Assembly (NCBI GenBank): GCA_010093685.1
Contig: MU006242.1
Coordinates: forward strand, 310,001-374,000
Direction of reading: 5' to 3'
Source of the DNA: Ophiobolus disseminans
Taxonomy: Eukaryota > Ascomycota > Dothideomycetes > Pleosporales > Phaeosphaeriaceae
DNA: 64,000 nt
This document shows positions 49,501 to 61,265 of the stretch, piece by piece. Below the pieces are notes generated by a model. The model did not search any database and had not been told where the DNA came from. It worked only from the letters and a program-made list of their open reading frames with translations. The position numbers were made by a program, and so were the translations under genes. Numbering within the stretch: the stretch's first letter is position 1; the number at the start of each line of letters is the position of its first letter.

Positions 49501-51575
49501 GGCTTGAGTCCTGCCTCGTAGGTTGTCAGGTGCGCACTTTGCAGGTCGCGGTCCCACCTTTGGTAGCCTCGGGTTGCATGGCCTTGCCAAGTTTCTTGAA
49601 CATCCTACGCACTTATACGTCGAAATCGAAGAGTGGGCAGTTCATGGAACCCTCTGCGACCGCTATGGACGGGCTACGCATCTTATTGCAATCAGACACC
49701 ATGGTCGCGACTTGTCTGCCGCAGGATGCCTACCGATACCGTTTAGAACAGTACAAGGTGTGCTTTGCTTCGGATGCTCGTATTGTGGATTGCATTGGCG
49801 AGGTTGCTGAGTTGATCTGCTCTACATCGTCACCTGAGAATGAGCAAGCATTATTACATCTACTTTCTTGCGGACCGGTCCTCGCAATTTTGCAGGAGCA
49901 CATCGCTTCTGGTTCGGACTCTTTGTCGAACATCAATACACGACAATCAGGTTGGGGCGAGGCAAGGACGTGCTTCAAGTCATTGCTTAACAGGCTTCTG
50001 GACCCTCTCGGCAGCTTGCGTAAGTGATGCCAGTACCCGAACTACATCCGCAACTGACAGCTAGTGTAGGTTTACTCAAAGCCACAGCCGAAGAGCAGGT
50101 CATTGCTGTTTTCAAGGTTGCCAGCGAGCTGTCTTTGCCAGTCTGCCAGGCCGTGATCGAGCACACTTTTTCGGATCCTGCGCTCGAAGGAGACACAGCA
50201 GATGCACTGTCTGCTGCGTTGTTGGATGCGGTCAAAACGGCAGTAGAAGAAGATCAGTCACAGGGGCTACAACTGCTAACAAACCTGGACGCATCACTCA
50301 CGAGCAAGGTATGTGATGTCTCCACACTCTCCACACTCTGCAGGACTACATAAGCCAACATCTCTAGATACGCTGTCACGCCGAGTACGAGATTCTCAAT
50401 GCAACATCGTTCCTCACCAACGACCACAGTACCAGTGCAAGTACTGAGGGCAAAATCGCTACGCTTTTAGTTCAAAAGTACCTTACTGTCATTGGTCTCA
50501 CTTCGAGCGATAGCGCAGAGCCTCGGGACCAGACAACGATGCTTGCAGTGTTGGTAGATCGTCTCAAGGGCCTGTTGCAGGCACTGAACAACTTTGATAC
50601 TCTCAACGAACAAAACAGCCAGGCACACATTCCATCGGTCCTCCAATTGTATGCATGGTAAGATTCATCAAGAGGTGTGTATGGTCTAGACTAACGCAAT
50701 ACAGGCTTAATGCGCTTCTTCGTCTTGCAGCAGCGCATGCGTCAACGTTACTACGCAACGCAATACATACAAACCAGACCGCTTTGATGGCTGCCGTTCA
50801 AGCCCTTCTTGTCAACCCAGCTCTAGAGCCTTACCCCATGATTACCGAACACCTTTTCGACGTCGCAGTCATCCTATCCGATCACATTTCTGATGATGCG
50901 CGAATTCACGTTGCCCGCCTCGAGAGCGCCAACGTAACCGATTCTCCTCGTTGTCACTTCATCATAGGGGCTGCCGCCCCTGTAGACGGCTGGCTTGTTG
51001 TGATGAAATCCATCAGTCTTCCGCAAAACCCTCAATCCTCTTCTCAGCCACCAACCCCAACGGCGACGCACAGCCAAGCCTCGCCGTACCAGGGTCCACA
51101 CCCGCCGGCGTTCGTACCACAGCAACGCTACCTCAACCAGCAACAAGAGCAGCGCCAGCAGATGCAACATGCGCAGCAAGCACAACAACCGCGCGCATAC
51201 CCACAATATCCACAGCACCCGATGCAACCAAACAGACAGCTCCCAGCACAACTCCAACGTACACCTTCATTCCAATCCTCTCCAACGCCCCTCCAGCGAA
51301 TGCAACAGATGCAGCAAATGCAAGCACGCGCCACACAGCCTTCGCCAGTCCACTCACAGCGTCCAACTCCTACAGCGGGTCAGGGGGGTGTGGGCGGACC
51401 TGTTGGCGGTACGTCGTCGAGCAAAATACAAACAACGTACCCCGCTCAGCAGAGGGAGATAAGGCAGTATCCATTTGTGCAACCTCGTTGGGAGATTCTG
51501 GCCGAGAGTTCCGGCAACCCAACACTTAACGAAACGGCGATCAATCTGAGCCTATTCGGAGCCAGAAAGGTCTAA
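46545..51575 (+). CDS. MED12: Mediator complex subunit 12 (Srb8)
   Basis: Large subunit of the Cdk8 kinase module of Mediator. Exons: 46545-47756, 47809-48450, 48499-48797, 48845-50019, 50070-50308, 50368-50657, 50705-51575; 1575 aa with every join in phase. The Med12 N-terminal domain is seen near 230-300 (LHDLANPTMSLKRLSRTIPH, GLMGKVLLDQCLNKNIPLPR, ALWLAKCVGINELRAHKRKG). A long helical body follows (DWMLNGLDSCTSERLFIWLL and others). The C-terminus is Gln-rich (about 51110-51330: QQEQRQQMQHAQQAQQ and QRMQQMQQMQ) before a final conserved tail ending FGARKV. Large ORFs on the opposite strand and in another plus frame in exon 1 are shadows. Confidence 0.9.
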
Positions 51576-52007
51576 GGAAGGATATTTGTCCCCTCTCTAT
51601 ACTCCACATTCTTCTTGTGTTTCTTCTTTCCTATGTTTATTGTTGTTTGGTTTGGCATCACTTTCGGGGCATGGAGCGAGCGGTGGCGTTTTTGCTGTGG
51701 AAGATCATGACATGACCGAATTTTTGCATAAGAATGGCGTTTGCTAGGGTTACTCTGCATGGCGAGCATTGTGGTACACCTCTGTGTTGAAGAGTGCATG
51801 TCGCATATTCAACAAGACACATAGCATGGCGTTGAGATGGAGTAGGAACTGGAATTGGTGGGGTGCATGCATAGCTTGAATAGCAGGTAGCCTCGAAATA
51901 TGTAGGTATACATGAAAACTCATCAAATATTCATATCTTTCTATATACGTTGAGCTCGTGACTCCTCACGCCGAGGGCATATCATGAATTCTAACAGCAC
52001 ATGGCTT
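51576..52007. other. Intergenic between convergent genes
   Basis: About 430 bp. Nothing recognised. Confidence 0.5.
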
Positions 52008-53016
52008 CTATGTCGATGTGAGCTTCTCATACGCTTCGCGGTACTTCTCCGCCGTCTTGGCGACAATGTCGTCTGGCACCGTCACGCCCTCCTTGCCCTT
52101 GAGCCCATTTGCTGTCAACCAGTCGCGCAAGAACTGTTTATCGAAGCTCGGCTGCTGCCCGCCCAGATTCGCCTCCCATGTGTCCTTTGGCCAGAAGCGG
52201 GAACTATCCGGCGTCAGCACCTCGTCGACCAGGATGACATTGTCCTGCGCATCGAGTCCGAACTCGAACTTCGTGTCCGCAAGGACAATGCCAACGGCCT
52301 CTGCGCGCGCAGCCGCGGCGCTGTATATGGCTAGACTGAGTTCCTCGACTTTAGCAGCGACTTTCGCGTCGCCGATGAGCTCACGTGCTTTCTCAGGACT
52401 GATGTTCTCGTCCTTGCCACCAAGCTCCGCCTTCGTACTCGGGGTCCACAGCGGCGTCGGAAGCTTCTGGCCCTCGATGAGGCCCTCTGGCATCGCGATG
52501 CCGTTAACGGTGCCGGACTTGCGGTACTCGGACCATCCTGAGCCGGTGATGTAGCCGCGGATAATGGACTCGATCGGGATGATGCGCAGGCGGCGGACTT
52601 GCATCGAGCGGTCCTGGAGTTCTGGCTGCGATGAAAGGGCAGAAGGCAGAGTGGACGATAGGAAGTGAGTCTGGAGACCCGGGACTTGTTTGGGCAGGTA
52701 ATTGAACCAGTATGTTGACATAGATGTCAGGAGGGCACCTTTGCCCGGTATGCCCTATAGTTAGGTTGTTAGTATTGTGGAATTGGAGGGTTAGATGTCG
52801 TTGAATACGAATATTCAAGTCCGATGTTTGAAAATTCGAATGATTCGTATGAAATGGACTTACATTTTCCATGATCACATCGTATGCGGAAATGCGATCG
52901 CTGGCGACGAAAAGTAGTGTGTCATCGTCGATTGCGTAAAGATCGCGAACTTTGCCTGATGCAACACGTGGAAGCTTGTCCTTGATGTCGATGTTGACGA
53001 TTGCTGATTGAGACAT
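52008..53016 (-). CDS. ADE1: SAICAR synthase (phosphoribosylaminoimidazole-succinocarboxamide synthase)
   Basis: Purine synthesis enzyme joining CAIR and aspartate with ATP. Exons 53016-52864 and 52754-52008, intron GTAAGT...CTATAG, give 299 aa. Motifs in order: ASGKVRDLYAIDDDTLLFVA, SDRISAYDVIMEN joined across the intron to GIPGKGALLT, VRRLRIIPIESIIRGYITGS, GWSEYRKSGT, KFEFGLDAQDNVILVDEVLT and PDSSRFWPKDTWE. All are typical of yeast-type Ade1. A SAICAR synthase gene beside MAT is a known feature of some Botryosphaeriales. Confidence 0.95.
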
Positions 53017-53609
53017 TTTGATTGACTTGGTTGGATGCAAGTGGTTGACTCTTTTTGTGGATATGCAAGTGCCCGCGCTCGCAATTATTTTATGCATGGA
53101 GGGGTGGGGGCGTGGGGTAAACTGTGCCTAGTGCAACGGAGCGCCGCAACCTGCAGGGCCTCGAACGAAGCTATGAATAGAGCCTCATGAACTTATAGGG
53201 TGAATGAATGAATATATAAACTGTTGAGCGGTTCGTGCTCGAGGAAAAGGTATAATATGCATATCGTCATCAGTCACTACTGCCCAATAGGTGTGAGGAC
53301 AAGATAGCATTCGGATGATCGTCTTCTCATCTCACACGAAATATGCATTTATACCATGTCCAAACTCATACCTAACAAAAGTATAACAACAAGCAGTTTG
53401 GGGCAATCGTCAATCTGCATTCTCACCAAGTAATTGTCAAGCACTATCTGTTTATTGCAACATCTAGTGGTGTTGCTTAGCCTCCGTGATGCGACCTCGG
53501 GACTTGCGTACTCCAGTTCACGCCAAACTTCATCCAGCATCCCAGTCTTCAACCTCGCCCTCACCCTTCCAACTCTTCAACGTTCCTGTATCGTCCACTT
53601 GCCTTCTAG
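53017..53609. other. Divergent promoter region ADE1 / ATG29
   Basis: About 590 bp. Only short ORFs without support. Nothing recognised. Confidence 0.5.
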
Positions 53610-55193
53610 ATGTCTTCAGTACAGTTCACAGCCTTGATAAGGCTGCCTTTTGCTCGAGGTAACTTCGAAGATCCCCCACAGGTAAGCAGAATGCCGTTCA
53701 TACCAACGCTGCTACTCGCGCTAACATATGGCAGGCACAATGGGATGCCGAGAAAGACCGACAGCTTTGGAAAGTCATTTCTAAATCCTCGAAGACTAGT
53801 GATCTAAATTGTGAGTAACTCACGGTTAACAAACGTTGTGTACTAACAATCGCAGGGGTGGAGTGGTAGGCATCTGCCTTCGCATGTCCGTGGCCAGCTT
53901 TGCTAACCTCAACAAAGGGCGGCCAAGTTCCAAGTATCACCGACATTCCTTCTTCAGCAGGCAGCATGGCTATACGAGAGACACCTTAATCATGTACGGA
54001 ACCAGATGAAAAAAGTCAGCGGGTCGAATGCGCCCACTACTGGCGCGAGCACACTCACCGCAACCGGCGGAGTTGCGATGCGCAGGACTGGCAGTGGTGG
54101 CTCAGGAGGTATGTTGGCAAAGTCCATTGTTTACCAAGTCACTAACTTATCATCAGCTCCGCGGACTACATCCGCATTATCTGGACCACAGAGGGACAGC
54201 CCGAGTCTACGCGGAGGAGAGACAATATCCTCTGGTATGGACATACGGCAAATCGGAATGGTTCAGCAATTCTAGAGCATATGCTAACATCTATAAGCAC
54301 CACCGCTGTCCAGAACTCCATCAACGAACACTATCACACAGTCTAGAGCCAACACGCAGCAACTTCCCATGCGAACTCAGTCGACACGTTCAGTGCAACG
54401 GCCCAACTCAAGCTCGCCTAAACCAGACGAGCGTCGACTTTCTTCAGCAGCTGCACCGCCCAGCCCTCTCAAGGACTACGTAGACTCGCCCGGCATCCCT
54501 TCGTCGTCGTCTTCTAGTTCGTCGTCTCTGTCGGACGCTGATCATCCAGCCCATCGAAGTCAGTTGTTCAAGCGACCGCCACGGTTCAAGCAACAGCGCC
54601 CACGCGATCTCTCGACTTTCGAAGAAGGCGATGGAGGCGCGGACATAGATGACTTGGGTTCACATGGCGTCCCCAACTTACCCTTTGCTTCCACTGCGAA
54701 ACGACCAGCGAATACAAAGTATGCGCAGGATACTCTTTTCCGCACGGGTAGCAAGCCTGAACAGAAGGTCTCACAAGCAGACCGCACCAGGAACGCTCTG
54801 CCCACCAGACAAAAATCGATCGATCAGCAGTCGCAGACCACCACAGAGACGGCATCATCAATGACAACATCGGCTTCTGAGAGTGACGCGCCAATCACTG
54901 GTTCGGCAACGAAGAATCCTATTAGTCCGACTTCGAATCACCGCGCTGAACTAGGTAGGCTGGGCAGTCCAAGACAGAGAGGTCCGCGGTCGAGGAAAGA
55001 AGGAAGTGAAGGCACTCCGAGTATGGGTAGTAGTTTCAGTGACATTGACGGTATGTACAGCATCGCCTGCTCCGAAAGTCAGCTAACAGCCTCAGATGCG
55101 GGTATCAGCCAGTCAGCGCTGGAGGAGGCGTTGTTGAGCAACATGCAGCATGGGCGAATGAGTACGTTATCTCGGATGTCGCGGTATCTCTGA
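53610..55193 (+). CDS. ATG29: Autophagy protein Atg29
   Basis: Part of the Atg17-Atg29-Atg31 scaffold at the phagophore assembly site. Exons: 53610-53681, 53735-53810, 53856-53865, 53918-54108, 54157-54234, 54298-55050, 55096-55193; 425 aa. The N-terminal domain is family-specific: SVQFTALIRLPFARGNFEDP, PQAQWDAEKDRQLWKVISKS, then DLNWVEWAAKFQVSPTFLLQ, QAAWLYERHLNHVRNQMKKV. Exon 3 is a 10-nt microexon (53856-53865) that completes a Trp codon on each side; without it the frame breaks before the conserved QQAAWLYER segment. The remaining three quarters are Ser/Pro-rich and disordered, ending in a short conserved helix (GISQSALEEALLSNMQHGRM). Confidence 0.88.
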
Positions 55194-55435
55194 AAGGATG
55201 TCATGTTCCTACGAACTGAGGTATAAGACGGTTGCGAGTAGTTAGCTCGTAGTGTCCGAGAGTTTCGCGACTACCAATAAAGTCATCTCAAGTACCTTCA
55301 CCCTGCCACCGTGCAACGCTACAGCCCTAGCGTCAAACGGCAGCCTTAACACACAATAGCTTTCACGCTCCGTACTACAACAAGAACAACACCTAAACTC
55401 CTCGCGTCAAGAACACCTCAAAAGCTCACAGCACA

Positions 55436-56635
55436 ATGCAGCGATCCCACCCTTCGCCCAGCGCGGCTCAGCCACCAGCGGCCAACATCCCGATCATCTT
55501 GGTTGAGGACCAGACGGTCAAGCCCATCACGACCACAAACTACATCCGTAACAACAACGAGATCGACTTCGAGGTTGTCTATAGGAAGGTCAAGTCCCTC
55601 CTTCCCCATAAGAAGTGCTCGCACCGCAGCTCGCCAACCGCCTGGCCCTGCACACCATGCGACGAGGTATGTAATCTCCGGGTCTACGAACAAACATCAT
55701 ATATGGCACACGCTGACTTTGCACCGTCTTATTCGTAGGCGTTCTCAAACAAATTCTGGTCCTGCGCCGCGCATTTACTAGACTACTTCGCCGACTTCCT
55801 GCACGTCGACACGCCAACCATGCACGTCTTGTGGTTCCACCTCGTGGATATCTGGCAGCAGACGGCTGACTGGTTCCCCATCGACGCGGCCCTCGAGAAC
55901 CGCAGCGTGAGCCCCGAATCCATGCAGGCCTTCACCAAAGCGCGCTGGTTCACGAAGAACTTCGAGGACACGATTCGCGTGATGAACACTGTCATATACG
56001 GTGGCAAGGATAAGGATAGACCGCGAGAGCCCATCATCCATAAGCCGAGTGGAGATCATAAGACAGCAGGGGGTGAAGATTACAACACCGGGCCATACTA
56101 TTCCGGCTTGAGGCCCTGGGAGCAGTGGCTGTGTAGGGGCGGGTCGAGTATCACAGACTCATCAAAGGCTGCGAAGGAGAATGTTCGGCACATCCCCACG
56201 GGTGCCATCGCCATTATGAAGACTCACACTGAGCGGGCGGAACTTCTTGCAGTCAAGCTCAATCCTGGCCCGGAATTCCTGGCCGCGTTCAAGAGGAACA
56301 GCCTCGTCTTTCCTCAGGAAGCGGAAACACAGTCTCACAGTTATACGTCACGCGCCGGTACCACGATCTCATACCATCTGGAAAATGGCGCTCCGCCCGT
56401 TATGCGGCCTGAAGAGTTTGGTGATCTGGAAGTCAAAGCGACTAAGCCGAGCTTGCACCTGCTCGATGAGTTCATTGGCCGAGCTCGAGGAATGGAGGCT
56501 TACGAGCCGGTTTCGGGAATTCGTGATCAAGATGGAGAGTGGGAAGATGGGTTTGCTCCTTTTGACACGTGGGTTGTCACTGAGAGCAAACAGGGCGACG
56601 GAGGAGAAGACAAGATGGAGCTAGCAGAGGAGTGA
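55436..56635 (+). CDS. Hypothetical protein, 375 aa
   Basis: Exons 55436-55666 and 55739-56635, phase 0 intron with GTATGT, GCTGAC and TCGTAG. I do not recognise the family. The N-terminus has IPIILVEDQTVKPITTTNYI. A CxxC-like pair lies at CTPCDE before the intron. The rest is compact and Trp/Phe-rich (FWSCAAHLLDYFADFLHVDT, HVLWFHLVDIWQQTADWF, WFTKNFEDTIRVMNTVIYGG), so a folded globular protein. A C-terminal acidic tail (GDGGEDKMELAEE) follows. It lies between ATG29 and COX13 in the MAT flank; no functional hint from that. Confidence 0.7.
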
Positions 56636-56786
56636 CAGATGAAATTTGATGCCTGGATTGCGAGTGAATGATACTGAGCTGGTGTTGCTCAATGTAGCTC
56701 TCTCCACTCTAGCTTACGCCTATACTATATACACATTGGATTCGCACGATAATTTCCAATGCAGACAAACTAGCTGCGCGCGTACC

Positions 56787-57394
56787 TTACTCGTCCTTCT
56801 TGTGGTAGTTGTGCTTGTCGTTCCAGAAAAGGGTCTATACTTGTCAGCGGTTGTGAAAGTTCACCTCATATGCCTACGTACCTTGTCGCCATCCCCCCAG
56901 AAGTAGTTCTTGGTACGGATGTTCTGGTACGCGTACTCGGGCTTGTCCTCGCGGGGAGTGTCGTGGGCAACGTGCTCCCAATGAGCATCCCATCGCACTT
57001 TGGCGTTGACGGTGGCGACGACCATGCAAGGGATAGCGACGCTGTGGCATGGTCAGCACTTCCGTCTCCAGTAGCACCATGCGCCTCTCTAGATCAATCT
57101 GCCCCCTCCTCCCATGCGCCCGCCATGTCCAGCCAATCCCGGACCCCCAATTTGTAGCATGCAAGGAAAGACTTACTAGATGGTCAGCTTCCTCCAGAAC
57201 TCGCCCGACTCGTAGGCGTGCTCGGCAATGCGGGCGCGCTCGCGGTTGAACTCGTTGTCCTCGGCGCCGGCGAACTGCTTGGGGCTCTCGGAGCTGTAGT
57301 TGCGGGTTGTGCGGCCGGCGCGGAGGGGCGCGGCACGCTGGGCGCGCAGAGCCATGCGCGGGGTGGAGCGGGCGAGGACTCGTTGGGCGAACAT
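56787..57394 (-). CDS. COX13: Cytochrome c oxidase subunit 6A (COX13)
   Basis: Small inner-membrane subunit of respiratory complex IV. Exons 57394-57177, 57041-56882 and 56834-56787 give 141 aa. A presequence (MFAQRVLARSTPRMALRAQR) precedes the mature part. Splicing across intron 1 builds SGEFWRKLTIYVAIPCMVVA, the single membrane helix, then WDAHWEHVAHDTPREDKPEY, AYQNIRTKNYFWGDGDK and, after intron 2, TLFWNDKHNYHKKDE. This matches COX6A in order and length. COX13 next to APN2 is a classic MAT flank pair. Its start is about 290 bp from APN2, divergent. Confidence 0.95.
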
Positions 57395-57687
57395 TTTGGG
57401 TGGTTGGTGGAGTGGAGATGGGGTGCCAATGGGTGTTGAAGAGTGTTGGTGGGCGATGGGGTGAGGTTTGGGCTTGGCCTATGACAGCGCGGCACTGCCC
57501 GGCCGAGTTTGTGATGTTTGCATGGCCTGGGAGTAACGTGACCTCGCGACCAAAAGGCGATGGGGAAGTCGCATGCGTGTCGCGCTCGTCTCCCATGCCG
57601 CAACTGATAGTACTTCCTGGATAGGCTTGGTTTGAAGATGCCATCTCGCCGTTGTCGCCATCACCACCACCATTACCTCGTGTAATA

Positions 57688-59638
57688 ATGACGCGAATCG
57701 TAACATGGAATGTCAACGGTATCCGCAATCCCCTGGGCTACCAGCCATGGAGCAAAAGCAAGACATACAATGCCATGTTCGACATCCTCGAGGCCGACAT
57801 TGTCATCATGCAGGAGCTCAAGATCCAGCGCAAGGATCTGACCGATGACATGGTGCTTGTACCTGGCTGGGACTGCTTCTTCAGCCTACCCAAGCATAAG
57901 AAAGGTACGTAGCCGATATCAACGCAACATGCTAGTCACGTGCTCATACGCCACAGGATACTCTGGAGTCGGCATCTACACTCGTCAGTCTGCGTGCGCA
58001 CCCATCCGCGCGGAAGAGGGCATTCTTGGCGTCCTCTGTCCACCGGGCTCATCAACGCCCTACCGAGAGCTCCACGAAGACGCAAGCATTGGGGGCTATC
58101 TATCTCCTCTCCAAGTCGATGGTCTCGGCGTCGATCCTGAGGCTCTCGATGCAGAAGGACGCTGCCTCGTCATCGAATTCCCGGCCTTCGTACTCTTCGG
58201 TGTCTACAGTCCAGCGAACAGCAACGGTTTGCGTGACGACTTCCGCTATGGCTTCCTCACGGCACTCGACACGCGCATTCGAAATTTAACCAAGATGGGA
58301 AAGAACGTCATATTAACAGGCGATCTAAATGTCTCCCGAGACCTCATCGACACAGCTAAGGCGGAGGAGAACATGCGCTCTGAGGGCATGACCCACGACC
58401 AGTACCTCAGCACGCCGAACCGTCGCATATTCAATCAACTCCTAATGAACGGCCAAGTACCCGGCGAACGAGACCAAGGACGAGAGCAACCAGTTCTGTA
58501 CGACCTGTGTCGTGAATTCCATCCCACCCGCGAAGGCATGTATACGCACTGGGAGCAGAAGATCAATGCACGCCCCGGCAACTTTGGCTCGCGCATCGAC
58601 TTTGTGCTGTGCAGCATCGCCATCAAGGATTGGTTCAAGGAAGCAAATATCCAAGAAGGTCTCATGGGGTCAGATCACTGCCCGGTCTATGCTGTGACAA
58701 AGGACAAAGTGCCGGTTCGTGGCCACCAGGAGCTCGCCGTGGAAAACCTTGAGCCACAGAAGGAGACACACACAATTGATTTGATGAATCCCCATGGCAT
58801 GTTCAAGGATGGCGTGCGGCAGAGAGATTACAATCACGCGCGGGACGCCCCAGCCCTGAGCGGAAAGCTCCTTCCGGAGTTCACAAAAAGAAGAAATATC
58901 CGAGACATGTTTAACAAAAAGTCTGTACTCGCGAAGCCGACACCAACATCATTCACAAGCAGCGAATCGAGCCTGCAATCGAATCAGCACGTTGCCGTCC
59001 CACCCCCTGCAGCCACAAGTCTTCCAGACAAAGAACCCACTCCCCTGGATGTTCCCACTTCGGCACATGTGGCCACACCATCGGCCCGCATCACATCAAA
59101 TGCCCCTGAGAAACGACGCGCCCCTTCGGCATCCCCTGTCAAGTCGGTCAAACGCAGCAAATCGAGCCTCTCGGCTGTCGGCAGCAGCACAACATCGCTT
59201 GGGAGAGGCCAGCAGTCGCTCAAAGGGTTCTTTCAATCTCGTCCCAAACCCGCAGGTCTCGGCCCAAGCAAAGACACAGCGCCATCGCTTCCATTACCTG
59301 CAGCTACAAACGACAGTGATAATCTCTCTGCCGCTCTGCTGAAGTTGCCTAACGAGACCATCGCGTCGCCGTCCTCATCGAGATACATCCAAACAGACCC
59401 TCTCGCTTCCCAGGAAGCATCAAAGGAGGAATGGACAAAGCTTTTTTCCAAGAAGCCGCCGCCCCGCTGCGAAGGTCATGCAGAGCCCTGCATCATCCTC
59501 ACGACTAAGAAGCCAGGCGTGAACTGCGGCCGCCAATTCTGGATGTGCCCGAGGCCGATCGGCCCAAGCGGGCAGAAGGAGAGCGGCACGCAGTGGAGGT
59601 GTGGGACTTTTATATGGGCGAGTGAGTGGAAGGCATGA
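57688..59638 (+). CDS. APN2: AP endonuclease 2 / DNA lyase (Apn2)
   Basis: Class II AP endonuclease for base excision repair and 3' end cleaning; a standard marker beside fungal mating-type loci. Exons 57688-57904 and 57957-59638 give 632 aa. Catalytic motifs of the exonuclease III fold are present: RIVTWNVNGIRNPL, IVIMQELKIQ, GVYSPANS, VILTGDLNVSRDLIDTA, FGSRIDFVLCS and MGSDHCPVYAV. The C-terminal third is disordered with a likely PCNA-binding box (GQQSLKGFF), then a GRF zinc finger (CEGHAEPCIIL to NCGRQFWMCPRP to WRCGTFIWASEW). The in-frame ATG at 57652 was not used because MTRIVTWNVNG fits the family start. Confidence 0.95.
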
Positions 59639-59744
59639 ATGTATCATCGGGAGGTGGAGGGGTATTTGCGGGTAGCGGATAGTGTAGATGTGAGGTTTTC
59701 GAAATTGTGAAGCTAGTGCGATGTATCTCCAGACAGCGACACTT
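59639..59744. other. APN2 3' flank
   Basis: Short unique stretch between the APN2 stop and the tandem repeats. Confidence 0.5.
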
Positions 59745-60430
59745 GGTACAGCGCAACAATACTCCACACCACGTAATCGTCGAGCCTTGAAATGATCAAT
59801 ATATCTTCTTTGTATCTACAACATGCCTGGGCTAAGTGCCAGCTGGGCCTGCCAACCAGTGGGGCAAGATAATCATGTTATTCGCAAAACGCTTGACCGT
59901 GACTTAGGCTATGCATTCATGGCAATAAACCTCCACACCACACAATCGAATCGCTCTAGAATATTCAAAATATCTTCTTTGTACCTATAAAATGCATCTC
60001 TTAAACGGTAGCCGGGCTGACCAACCAGCGGGGCAAGATATTCTATGCTTTGTGTGAGGCGCTTGTCTGTGACTCGGGCTGTGCATCCACTGTAGTAGTG
60101 CTCAACACCACACAATCGTATCGCTTTGGTATGATACCCATATCTTTTTATCATACATACAATGCTTTTCCTAAAGCACAGCCAGGCCTACCAACCAGTG
60201 GGGCGAGTCATTCTATGTTGTCGGTGAGGCGCTTGTCCGTGACTCGGGGTGTGCATTTATCGTAGTAACACTTAACACAAAATAATCCTAATGCTTCGAT
60301 ATGATGTACATATAATCTTTCCCTATATATCTTGCTTGGTTTAAACCCCAGCCGGGACTGCCAACCAGTGGGGCAAGATATTTTAATATTGACTGTGAGG
60401 TGCTTGTCAGGGACATGGGCTCGCATCAGA
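59745..60430. repeat. Tandem array of four imperfect ~170-bp repeats
   Basis: The anchor CCAACCAGTGGGGCAAGATA or a close variant starts at 59852, 60021, 60191 and 60361, spacings of 169, 170 and 170 bp. Other shared blocks are CACCACACAATCG, a TATCTTCTTTGTA-like block and GAGGCGCTTGTCCGTGACTCGG. Copies 2 and 3 look most alike; copies 1 and 4 are more diverged. As 170 is not divisible by three, and the minus-strand ORFs over it change frame between copies, this is unlikely to be a protein repeat. It lies between APN2 and the fused MAT gene. Origin unknown; no transposase or terminal repeats seen. Confidence 0.9.
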
Positions 60431-60875
60431 TCGCGCTTCAATTTGCTCGAATCACGTAGCCAGCAGCACGAGAGCTTTATAAGAGTTAATATGTGCATTG
60501 CTGCTTAAAGCAACTACAATCGTGCTCTGAGCCTTGTGTGGGAGGTGGTGTCGCATCAGCTCAACACCACGATCTGCGCCCATGAGTCCAGACAGCCTTT
60601 GCGATGCGAAAGCAACTTCAAGGTATCGAGAAGTTACACATTAACGCTCGCATTCAGTAACCTCACAGTTGGCGTGCTTGTTCAAACAAAGTTGCAACAT
60701 AGACAGTCATGTAAAAGTAGTACTCAAGCATCACGCACATCACGTCAAGCATTGAACCACCGTTTCGTTTCTTTGTATTTTATTGTTTTATCGAACCATG
60801 TAAATCTGAACCTAACTATCCATCCATTGCCTCCATGAGAGAAGACCATATCCTTGGACTTATACGAGCATCCAC
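60431..60875. other. Intergenic between the repeats and the MAT gene
   Basis: About 445 bp, no supported gene, mildly AT-rich. Confidence 0.5.
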
Positions 60876-61265
60876 CTAACACCATAGGAAAAAAAGAGGG
60901 CCACAAGCAACCACGGTGCAAGTGTATAACCCAGCAGTCAAGGCTGTAAAAACAAAGGAAAAACCGTAGTAGTCGTCGAGCACATGTCGCACATATCGCG
61001 CCATTCCTGGGACCAGGTGTCCGGGAAAGCGCAGAGGGAAGTGCAGGGTACTCGCGGTGTTGAGAGTGCCTGGATGTATTCGATACGATATGTCCTTGAG
61101 CATCTCGTTTTGTCGAAGGTGTTGTCGTTGCGCTGGGGATACATAGGAAAAGTCGTGGTGTTCTAGTGCTGGGAAGGGGTGGCGCGAGGGACGTCTTGGA
61201 AGGGGCTGGGGTGTCATCCTGAGATGTGGTGGCGGTAGGTGCTTCTTCGTGAAGGCAAGGTGCAT
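60876..61265 (-). CDS. Possible small ORF downstream of MAT (uncertain)
   Basis: A 129-aa ORF beginning 214 bp after the MAT stop, same strand. It has a plausible hydrophobic C-terminal segment (FSFVFTALTAGLYTCTVVAC) after HHDFSYVSPAQRQHLRQNEM. Two other frames are also open across much of this stretch, so being open is weak evidence. Small membrane-protein genes are reported at MAT loci of related fungi, which makes it worth keeping. It may equally be 3' UTR of the MAT gene. Confidence 0.25.
   Translation of the reverse strand: MHLAFTKKHLPPPHLRMTPQPLPRRPSRHPFPALEHHDFSYVSPAQRQHLRQNEMLKDISYRIHPGTLNTASTLHFPLRFPGHLVPGMARYVRHVLDDYYGFSFVFTALTAGLYTCTVVACGPLFFLWC

Noticed and set aside
51128..51366. 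Cys/Ala-rich minus-strand ORFs opposite the MED12 C-terminus
   Set aside because: Antisense of the CAG/CAA-rich Gln tract, which gives Cys/Leu/Ala-rich shadows.
56874..57728. 284-aa minus-strand ORF across COX13 and the APN2 promoter
   Set aside because: It reads through COX13 introns in another frame; COX13 exons explain the region fully.
59745..60498. Protein-coding repeat gene from the minus-strand ORFs at 59909-60154 and 60208-60498
   Set aside because: The repeat length is not a multiple of three, so successive copies fall in different frames and are broken by stops; this is a DNA repeat.
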